NCBI GenBank assembly: GCA_045589235.1
Contig: JAZNOR010000019.1
Span: 1 to 8,030 of the forward strand
Origin: RGIG7332 sp045589235
GTDB taxonomy: Bacteria; Bacillota; Clostridia; Oscillospirales; JAAYXM01
Direction: 5' to 3'
DNA length: 8,030 nucleotides
Shown here in pieces: positions 1-5,488 of the stretch. Every line of letters starts with the position of its first letter. Position 1 is the stretch's first letter. A program made the position numbers and the translations under genes. Under the pieces are notes generated by a model, which saw nothing but the letters and a program-made list of their open reading frames with translations, was not told the DNA's origin and made no database searches.

Positions 1-6
1 GATTTA

Positions 7-1671
7 ATGGAAAAAGTGGTTTCCGCATATTCGCGCGAACACATTGAAAATTATACCAAAAGCGTTGAAGAAAACAGTATTGAGGAGCATGGTTTTCCGC
101 GCCTTGTGTCTAATCTTGGTATACTTATTGCACACGGCAGAAAGCTTGAGTATAAAGAGCAGTTTAAGAAAATGATGGACTTGTGCTGCCGTGAAATTCC
201 TGTTGCCAAGAAACGAAACAGATACCGTACGGGAAATGATTTTTCTGTTAAGGAAGTTGTTTTTTGTATTCTTGAAGTTGAGAAAGCTCAGGTTTTTGAA
301 AAGTCGGTTACCGATGCTTGGCGAGCTGATTTAGCGAAAATTAACCCATATGAAACATACAGCTCAATTCCGCCAAAAGAGCCGGGGCCGATGGGCAACT
401 GGTCTGCATTTGGCGCTTTCAGTGAACAGATGAGAAAGTATGCAGGCATCGGTGATGAAAGCGAGTTTATTGAATATGAGATTGCATCGCAGATGTTCGC
501 GTTTGACGAAAACGGAATGTATAAAGATCCGCATGAACCGATACTTTACGATTTTGTAGGTCGCCTTCAGCTTGCGGGAGCGCTCCACTTTGGCTATAAT
601 GGAAAGTATAAAGAAAAGCTTGAGGAACAACTTTTAAAATCAGCAGATATTACACTTGAGATGCAATCGGTGAGCGGAGATGTACCGTTTGGCGGAAGAT
701 CGTGTCAGTTTTTGCACAATCCTACACTCTACGCATCTATATGCGAATTTTATGCTGTATTTTTCAAGAAACGCGGCGATTTAAGTCTTGCAGGAAAATT
801 CAAAAGTGCTGCAAGCTATGCAATGGAAAACTTTAAATTCTGGTTAGATAGCGATGAGTTGCGCCATATTAAAAACTTCTATCCGCGCAATACAAGCTAC
901 GGTTGCGAGGATTATGCTTATTTTGATAAATATATGGTAACTTGTGCATCGTGGCTGTATTTAGCTTATGCTTTTGCAGACGATGATATTGAAGAAGTGC
1001 CGTGCCCTGCAGAGAGCACAAATTCAATCTGCGAAACAAGTGCTGAGTTCAGAAAGGTCTTGTGCCGTTTTGACGATTATACCGCTGAATTTGAATTAAA
1101 AGCTGATGAGCATTACGATGCATCAGGCCTTGGCAGAGTTCACAAGAGAGGCGCTCCCGAAACAATCTGCCTTTCCGTACCGTTTAAAAAGCATAGTGAT
1201 GACACGGGCTATAAGGTTGACATAGTTAATCCGTCGGGACTGTCAATCTGCGCAGGTATTGAGGCGGATGGGAAATTTGATTACACCTACGATGCAAAAA
1301 CAAAATACAAATTAATTGAAAAAATATTGACAAATGACTTCTTGCGTGTTAAATTTGAGTGTGAAACCGAGCGGGGCAATATTGTTTACCAAATTTGTAA
1401 AATGACAAAAGACGGTATCGAATTTATTGCAGAGGGCGAAGGCGAGCTTCAAATTTTATTCCCTGTATTTTACTTCGACGGTAAGGAATTTACAGATATT
1501 GCAATAGAGAAAAATGCTGTTAAGGTTTCTTATAAAGGCGCGGTTTGCGAGTATTCAAGCGATGCTCTCATAATTGACAAAAATCAAGAATATGCAAACA
1601 GAAACGGCCATTACAAGGCATATGCCGTGCACGGAAAAAACAAAATTTCACTTAGAATTAAGATTTCGTAA
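7..1671 (+). CDS. Predicted (alpha/alpha)-toroid carbohydrate-active enzyme-like protein (family not identified; 5' end uncertain)
   Basis: I do not recognise a named family with certainty. The protein from the first in-frame ATG has 554 residues. Roughly residues 1-330 look all-helical and residues 350-554 look beta-rich, the layout seen in polysaccharide lyases and glycosidases with a helical toroid plus a beta-sandwich. Visible motifs are GNW at 130-132, MYKD at 171-174, YDF at 181-183, FGGRSCQFLHN at 228-238 and YGCEDYAYFDKYM at 298-310. Their order and spacing echo the DUF2264 protein encoded downstream at 3868-5475, which supports a shared fold. There is no signal peptide or membrane segment, so it is probably cytoplasmic. 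The two codons before the ATG are open and the window starts there, so the real start may lie upstream and no ribosome site can be judged. It is followed after 18 nt by a serine hydrolase gene, probably co-transcribed. A role in uronate-containing oligosaccharide breakdown is inference only. Alternatives are a heparinase II/III-like lyase or an unsaturated-uronyl hydrolase relative. Confidence 0.6.
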   Translation: MEKVVSAYSREHIENYTKSVEENSIEEHGFPRLVSNLGILIAHGRKLEYKEQFKKMMDLCCREIPVAKKRNRYRTGNDFSVKEVVFCILEVEKAQVFEKSVTDAWRADLAKINPYETYSSIPPKEPGPMGNWSAFGAFSEQMRKYAGIGDESEFIEYEIASQMFAFDENGMYKDPHEPILYDFVGRLQLAGALHFGYNGKYKEKLEEQLLKSADITLEMQSVSGDVPFGGRSCQFLHNPTLYASICEFYAVFFKKRGDLSLAGKFKSAASYAMENFKFWLDSDELRHIKNFYPRNTSYGCEDYAYFDKYMVTCASWLYLAYAFADDDIEEVPCPAESTNSICETSAEFRKVLCRFDDYTAEFELKADEHYDASGLGRVHKRGAPETICLSVPFKKHSDDTGYKVDIVNPSGLSICAGIEADGKFDYTYDAKTKYKLIEKILTNDFLRVKFECETERGNIVYQICKMTKDGIEFIAEGEGELQILFPVFYFDGKEFTDIAIEKNAVKVSYKGAVCEYSSDALIIDKNQEYANRNGHYKAYAVHGKNKISLRIKIS

Positions 1672-1689
1672 GACCAAGGGGAGAACACT

Positions 1690-2808
1690 ATGCTTAATAA
1701 GAAACTTTTAGAGGAGAATATAACAAAGGCAGCGCAGGTTGATTTTGACGAGCATTTCGTTTTTGGATGTGCCTATGCGGTTTGTCAGAACGGTGAGCTT
1801 TTACTTAAAAAGTATTTCGGAACAACAAAATTGGGTGGCGATGAAGCGGTTTCTGACAATACTATGTTCCGCTTGGCTTCAATGACGAAGCCGATTACAG
1901 GCGTTGCAATTATGATTTTGGTTGACAGAGGCTTAATTGCGCTCGACGATAAAGTTTCAAAATACATCCCTGAATTTGCAGATGTTCACATCATTGATGA
2001 TGATGGAAATGACCTTGGCAAACCGAAATGCGAGGTTACGATAAGACACCTACTTGCGCACACCTCGGGTTTTGGCAGCAGAACAAAAACAAAGATAACA
2101 AAGGAAGACCGCATGACGATTGAGGACACAATAAACTTTTACTTAAAAGAAGGTCTTGAGTTTGAACCAACGAGCGTTGAGCATTACAGCGCTTACGCAG
2201 CTTTCGATGTACTCACGGTTATCGCAGAGAAGGTTACGGGAGCACCTTTCGATAAATTCCTGCAGGATGAAATTTTTGACCCATGCGGAATGACTGATAT
2301 TACATTTAATCCGACAGAGGAACAGTGGAGCCGTTTTATCCAGCTACATAACAAGGTTGACGATAAGTGTGTGGTTGGTGATACAACTGACGGCTGCGTA
2401 TTTATTGATATGCCGACAACCAGAATCATTTCGGGAGCAGGTCTTGCGGCAACACTTCCGGATTATATTAAATTTGCGGAAATGCTGACAAACGGCGGAA
2501 AAGTCGGCGATAAGCAGATTGTATCCGAAGAGGCGCTCAAATTGATGGCGACACCGCAGCTTTCAAAGGATGCATACCCGGGAGATTGTAACTGGGGTCT
2601 TACTGTGCGCGTTATAGAAACCGACACTTATGAATGGCTTGTGCCCAAAGGTTCGTTCGGCTGGGCAGGTTATTACGGAACATTTTTCTGGGTTGATCCG
2701 GTAAATAAAATTTCTGCGATTTTCCTTAAGAATTCGCTCATTAATAACAACTCGCATAACGATTCCGCAAAGCGCTTTGAGCTTGCGGTAATGGATTCAT
2801 TTGAATAA
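1690..2808 (+). CDS. Serine hydrolase, beta-lactamase (class C/EstB-like) family
   Basis: This is a 372-residue serine hydrolase of the beta-lactamase/penicillin-binding-protein fold, full length for the family. The nucleophile motif is SMTK at residues 64-67 (Ser64, Lys67), inside the usual FRLASMTKPITG context. The second motif is at 166-168, reading YSA where class C enzymes have YxN; Tyr166 is kept and the sequence runs on into FDVLTVIAEKVTG, as in esterases of the EstB type. The third motif is GWAG at 324-327, a WxG form also typical of EstB-like esterases, followed by YYGTFFWVDP. IRHLLAHTSGFG at 118-129 is a family signature. There is no signal peptide, which argues against a periplasmic or cell-wall beta-lactamase and for a cytoplasmic esterase or deacylase; the substrate is unknown. 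The start is set by AAGGGGAG at 1676-1683, six nt before the ATG. It lies 18 nt after the toroid-protein gene and is closed by a terminator at 2810-2845. Confidence 0.92.
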   Translation: MLNKKLLEENITKAAQVDFDEHFVFGCAYAVCQNGELLLKKYFGTTKLGGDEAVSDNTMFRLASMTKPITGVAIMILVDRGLIALDDKVSKYIPEFADVHIIDDDGNDLGKPKCEVTIRHLLAHTSGFGSRTKTKITKEDRMTIEDTINFYLKEGLEFEPTSVEHYSAYAAFDVLTVIAEKVTGAPFDKFLQDEIFDPCGMTDITFNPTEEQWSRFIQLHNKVDDKCVVGDTTDGCVFIDMPTTRIISGAGLAATLPDYIKFAEMLTNGGKVGDKQIVSEEALKLMATPQLSKDAYPGDCNWGLTVRVIETDTYEWLVPKGSFGWAGYYGTFFWVDPVNKISAIFLKNSLINNNSHNDSAKRFELAVMDSFE

Positions 2809-2809
2809 T

Positions 2810-2845
2810 AAAAAAGACAGCTTCGAACAAGAAGTTGTCTTTTTT
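2810..2845 (+). terminator. Intrinsic terminator after the serine hydrolase gene
   Basis: The left arm AAAAAAGACAGCTTC (2810-2824) pairs with the right arm GAAGTTGTCTTTTTT (2831-2845) over 15 positions, with one G-U pair and a six-base loop GAACAA. The arms end in an A6 and a U6 tract, so the hairpin could act in both directions. It begins two nt after the stop codon. The right arm also carries the -35 box of the next promoter. It closely resembles the terminator at 3710-3740. Confidence 0.9.
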
Positions 2846-2863
2846 GGTTTTATATGATATAAT
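2835..2863 (+). promoter_or_regulatory. Sigma-A-type extended -10 promoter for the SDR gene
   Basis: The -35 box is TTGTCT (2835-2840, four of six matches to TTGACA). A 17-nt spacer leads to a perfect TATAAT (2858-2863), preceded by TG one base upstream (2855-2856), which makes an extended -10. The start of transcription would fall near 2869-2871, giving a leader of about 30 nt. The -35 box sits in the 3' arm of the preceding terminator. The whole segment 2832-2870 matches 3727-3765 at 35 of 39 positions. Confidence 0.82.
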
Positions 2864-2900
2864 AAACTTACAAATTATTTAATAACAAGGAGGGCGAAAT

Positions 2901-3701
2901 ATGGGATTTTTAAAAGGAAAAACCGCGATTATTACAGGCGCAGGCTTTGCTGCATTGTCTGACGGAAGATGCGGCTCTATCGGTTACGGTATCGCTACCG
3001 CTTATGCAAAAGAGGGCGCAAACCTCGTTATAACAGGCCGAAATGTTGCAAAACTTGAAAAGGCTAAGGAAGAGCTTGAAAAGCTTTATGGAATTCGCGT
3101 TCTCATAATGCAGGCTGATATTTCAGAAGGTGCTGACAACGAAGCAACTGCAAAGGGTGTTGCCGAGGCGGCAATTAAGGAGTTTGGCAGAATTGACGTT
3201 TTAATCAACAACGCGCAGGCATCTGCCTCCGGCGTTACCATTCAGGACCACACAACTGAGCAGTTTAATCTTGCTATGTACTCAGGTCTTTATGCGACCT
3301 TCTATTATATGAAGGCGTGCTTCCCGTATCTAAAGGAAACAAAGGGAAGTATTATCAATTTCGCATCGGGCGCAGGTCTTTTCGGGAACTACGGTCAGTG
3401 CTCATATGCCGCTGCAAAAGAGGCAATACGCGGTCTTTCACGCGTTGCGGCAACAGAATGGGCGCCCTTTGGCATAAACACAAATGTTGTGTGCCCGCTT
3501 GCATGGACAGCGCAGCTTGAGAATTTTGAAAAAGCATATCCTGAAGCATTTAAGGCAAATGTTCATATGCCGCCGGCAGGGCATTTTGGCGATTCCGAGC
3601 TTGAAATCGGAAGAGTTTGCGTTCAGCTTGCATCACCCGACTTTAAGTATATGAACGGCGAAACGCTAACCCTCGAGGGCGGTATGGGACTTCGCCCATA
3701 A
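2901..3701 (+). CDS. SDR-family NAD(P)-dependent oxidoreductase
   Basis: This is a 266-residue classical-length short-chain dehydrogenase/reductase, a soluble Rossmann enzyme that oxidises an alcohol or reduces a carbonyl using NAD(P)H. The cofactor loop starts with TGAG at 12-15 and continues to GSIGYG at 25-30, so about ten residues (FAALSDGRCG) are inserted into the usual TGxxxGxG motif. LINNA at 101-105 is the NNA motif. Ser156, Tyr169 and Lys173 (SYAAAK) give the catalytic triad. By my alignment, the Asn of the usual catalytic tetrad is replaced by Gly129. GRN at 47-49 after the second strand, with no acidic residue there, suggests NADP(H) preference (inference). The C-terminal MNGETLTLEGGMGL is typical of the family. 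The start is fixed by AAGGAGGG at 2887-2894, six nt before the ATG. It has its own promoter and terminator, so it forms a monocistronic unit. Automated annotation would probably say 3-oxoacyl-ACP reductase-like; a sugar or uronate dehydrogenase role is equally possible from context. The substrate is unknown. Confidence 0.93.
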   Translation: MGFLKGKTAIITGAGFAALSDGRCGSIGYGIATAYAKEGANLVITGRNVAKLEKAKEELEKLYGIRVLIMQADISEGADNEATAKGVAEAAIKEFGRIDVLINNAQASASGVTIQDHTTEQFNLAMYSGLYATFYYMKACFPYLKETKGSIINFASGAGLFGNYGQCSYAAAKEAIRGLSRVAATEWAPFGINTNVVCPLAWTAQLENFEKAYPEAFKANVHMPPAGHFGDSELEIGRVCVQLASPDFKYMNGETLTLEGGMGLRP

Positions 3702-3709
3702 AACAGTAC

Positions 3710-3740
3710 AAAAAAGGCAACTTTCAAAGTTGTCTTTTTT
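3710..3740 (+). terminator. Intrinsic terminator after the SDR gene
   Basis: The left arm AAAAAAGGCAACTT (3710-3723) pairs with AAGTTGTCTTTTTT (3727-3740) over 14 positions with one G-U pair, and the loop is the three bases TCA. A U-rich run continues to 3746. It begins eight nt after the SDR stop codon. The right arm has the same sequence as in the terminator at 2810-2845, and the left arm differs only at positions that keep pairing. Confidence 0.9.
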
Positions 3741-3758
3741 ATTTTTGTATGTTATAAT
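3730..3758 (+). promoter_or_regulatory. Sigma-A-type extended -10 promoter for the DUF2264-ftsK unit
   Basis: The -35 box is TTGTCT (3730-3735), followed by a 17-nt spacer and a perfect TATAAT (3753-3758) with an upstream TG (3750-3751). Transcription should start near 3764-3766, leaving a leader of about 100 nt before the DUF2264 gene. As with the SDR promoter, the -35 box lies in the 3' arm of the preceding terminator. No other convincing promoter is visible ahead of the DUF2264, ftsK and ygiQ-like genes. Confidence 0.82.
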
Positions 3759-3763
3759 AAACT

Positions 3764-3775
3764 TAAATATATTTA
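3764..3775. promoter_or_regulatory. Perfect 12-bp A/T palindrome at the predicted transcription start
   Basis: TAAATATATTTA reads the same on both strands and covers the expected start site, a place where a repressor could bind. It is absent from the matching SDR promoter, where the sequence diverges after 2870. An A/T-only palindrome of this length can arise by chance in such a leader, so an operator role is only a possibility. Confidence 0.25.
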
Positions 3776-3806
3776 TATTGGAGTATTATGAGAACAAATT
3801 CCAATA
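3776..3806 (+). promoter_or_regulatory. Leader hairpin covering a potential ribosome site
   Basis: TATTGGAGT (3776-3784) pairs with ATTCCAATA (3798-3806) over nine positions with one G-U pair and a 13-nt loop. The left arm contains the GGAG (3780-3783) of a possible short leader ORF, and its ATG (3788-3790) lies in the loop. If real, the structure would limit translation of that ORF. No known riboswitch class is recognised. The stem is A/T-rich and may be weak. Confidence 0.3.
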
Positions 3807-3853
3807 ACATCTCTATAAACATCGAACTTGATAACGTGTTCCATCTTGACTGA
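3788..3853 (+). CDS. Possible 21-residue leader peptide upstream of the DUF2264 gene
   Basis: An ATG preceded at four nt by GGAG (3780-3783) opens a 21-codon frame that starts MRTNSNNISINIELDNV and ends with TGA at 3851-3853. The stop lies 14 nt before the DUF2264 start and in a different frame. The peptide is polar, rich in Asn and Ile, with no signal peptide and no run of a single regulatory codon of the kind seen in attenuation leaders. The four-nt spacing to GGAG is short. It could be a leader peptide that couples or tunes translation of the next gene, or a chance frame in a roughly 100-nt leader. There is no homology I can name. Confidence 0.25.
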   Translation: MRTNSNNISINIELDNVFHLD

Positions 3854-3858
3854 AAGGA
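3853..3858 (+). promoter_or_regulatory. Ribosome binding site of the DUF2264 gene
   Basis: AAAGGA lies nine nt before the ATG at 3868 and its first base is the last base of the short leader ORF's stop codon. Ribosomes finishing the leader ORF would therefore sit on this site, so coupling is possible. The site supports 3868 as the DUF2264 start. Confidence 0.6.
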
Positions 3859-3867
3859 AAAATTTTT

Positions 3868-5475
3868 ATGTTGCATAGCAAAGAAGATTATATAAAGTGT
3901 TTAGAGAAAATTATTGCTCCGCTTAAAAGTTATTATACACCCGGTTGTGCCGGGATTAAGTGCGGAAACACAGGTGTGCACTACGGCGAGGCGGCAGCAC
4001 TTATGGAGGGCTTTACCCGCGTTTTGTGGGGACTTGCTCCACTTTGGGGCGGTGATGGCAACATTTCTGATTTTGACAATATTTGTCTTAAAGGAATTAT
4101 AAACGGAACAGACCCCGAAAGTCCCGAATATTGGGGAAAGGTTGAAGACTATAATCAGCGTATAGTTGAGTCGGCAGCACTTGGCTTAGCTCTAGTTTTG
4201 GCGCCACATAAGGTTTGGGAGCCGCTTAATGACAAGCAAAAGGATAATTTTCACAAATGGCTTTTGCAGATAAATGAAGCAAAGGCGTGGGGCAACAACT
4301 GGAAGTTTTTTGCGGTACTCGTGAATTTAGGTCTTAAAAATGTGGGTGTTTCATATAGCAAAGAGCTTATAGCTCACGGTATCGAGTGCTTCCATAGCTA
4401 TTACACGGGCGACGGTTGGTATACCGACGGTATTGACGGTCGCGTTGACTATTATATTGGCTTTGCAATTCATTTTTACTCGCTTATTTATGCAAAGGTT
4501 ATGGAAAAAGATGACCCTGAAAACAGCAGAAAATTTAAAGAGCGCGCATGCATTTTCGCAAAGGATTTTATTTATTGGTTTGACAACGAGGGAAGAGCGC
4601 TTGCATTCGGTCGTTCGCTGACTTATCGCTTTGCGCAGTGTGCTTTCTGGAGTGCGTGTGTTTTTGCGGGAATTGAGCCGTTTTCACTCGGCGTTATGAA
4701 GGGGATTATCTCACGTCACATTAAGTGGTGGCTTAGTCAGCCGATATTCGATAATGCAGGCGTGCTCACCATAGGATATGCATATCCGAATATGAATATG
4801 GCTGAGGATTACAATGCTTTCGGCTCGCCTTATTGGGCGCTTAAATCCTTCTTGATTTTAGCACTTCCCGATGACCACGAATTTTTTAAGGTTAAGGCAG
4901 AGCCACTGCCTGAGCTTGATGGAGTACACGTAATTCCAAAGGCGGATATGATAATTCAGCATTTCGGAAGCTATAACGTTGCGCTCACGGCAGGTAAGAT
5001 AAATGTTGCGCACTACGCGGAAAAATACTCTAAATTTGCATACAGTTCAAAATATGGATTCAGCGTTTCGCGTTCATATATTAACATTGCATACACCGCC
5101 GCTGACAGTATGCTTGCATTTGAGATTGATGATATGATATACGTAAGGCGCGAGTGCACCGATTGCGGAATCGAAGATGGTGTTGTGAAGTCGAAATGGT
5201 CGCCGTTTAAGGGAATAACCGTTGAAACACAGCTTATCCCGACAGCTGACGGTCATATAAGACGACACACAATAAATTCAGAAATTGATTGTATAGCTTA
5301 TGACAGCGCGTTTGCAACGGAGGAAGGTAATATTTCGGGCGATGGCGAATGCATTACCGTAAAATGCGCATCAAATACGAATATTATGGACCCGTATGCT
5401 AAAATGAAATCAGTAAAATATGCGATTTCAAAGGGCGTTACACAGATTGAAACAAAGGTAAGTTATCCACTTTAA
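3868..5475 (+). CDS. DUF2264 domain-containing protein (probable carbohydrate-active enzyme)
   Basis: This is a 535-residue protein that I recognise as DUF2264. Residues about 1-340 form the helical toroid-like domain and about 350-535 a beta-rich C-terminal part. Family-type motifs are PLWGGDG at 58-64, WGNNWKFF at 141-148, GDGWYTDG at 181-188, DYYIGFAIHFYS at 194-205, FGRSLTYRFA at 247-256 and MAEDYNAFGSPYWALKSF at 311-328. The many conserved Trp, Tyr, Asp and Arg residues fit a sugar-binding cleft. Members occur in gut-bacterial carbohydrate loci; I recall, without being able to check, a link between DUF2264 and the beta-glucuronidase family GH154. There is no signal peptide, so it is probably cytoplasmic and acts on imported oligosaccharides. 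The start is supported by AAAGGA at 3853-3858. It has its own promoter with a long leader, and runs into ftsK after only 13 nt with no terminator. The reaction and substrate cannot be read from the sequence. Confidence 0.88.
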   Translation: MLHSKEDYIKCLEKIIAPLKSYYTPGCAGIKCGNTGVHYGEAAALMEGFTRVLWGLAPLWGGDGNISDFDNICLKGIINGTDPESPEYWGKVEDYNQRIVESAALGLALVLAPHKVWEPLNDKQKDNFHKWLLQINEAKAWGNNWKFFAVLVNLGLKNVGVSYSKELIAHGIECFHSYYTGDGWYTDGIDGRVDYYIGFAIHFYSLIYAKVMEKDDPENSRKFKERACIFAKDFIYWFDNEGRALAFGRSLTYRFAQCAFWSACVFAGIEPFSLGVMKGIISRHIKWWLSQPIFDNAGVLTIGYAYPNMNMAEDYNAFGSPYWALKSFLILALPDDHEFFKVKAEPLPELDGVHVIPKADMIIQHFGSYNVALTAGKINVAHYAEKYSKFAYSSKYGFSVSRSYINIAYTAADSMLAFEIDDMIYVRRECTDCGIEDGVVKSKWSPFKGITVETQLIPTADGHIRRHTINSEIDCIAYDSAFATEEGNISGDGECITVKCASNTNIMDPYAKMKSVKYAISKGVTQIETKVSYPL

Positions 5476-5488
5476 TTGGGGTGAAAAA

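Noticed and set aside
364..630. 88-residue reverse-strand frame inside the first gene
   Set aside because: It lies fully within a well-supported + strand gene, has no recognisable motif, and is best explained as a shadow of codon composition.
1690..2808. Antibiotic-resistance beta-lactamase
   Set aside because: No signal peptide, YSA in place of YxN and WxG in place of KTG point to an EstB-like esterase or other non-resistance member of the fold.
2832..3765. Mobile element or CRISPR-like repeat pair bounding the SDR gene
   Set aside because: The repeated part is fully explained by terminator and promoter elements; there are no terminal inverted repeats, transposase or target duplications, and only two copies are seen.
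3759..3867. Known riboswitch or T-box in the DUF2264 leader
   Set aside because: The leader is too short and lacks conserved cores that I could recognise, and there is no leader terminator after the start site.
5447..5476. Promoter-like TTGAAA, 18 nt, TTTAAT just before ftsK
   Set aside because: Transcription would begin at about 5482-5484, inside or beyond the ftsK ribosome site (5478-5483), leaving no usable leader; the boxes are also part of the DUF2264 coding end.
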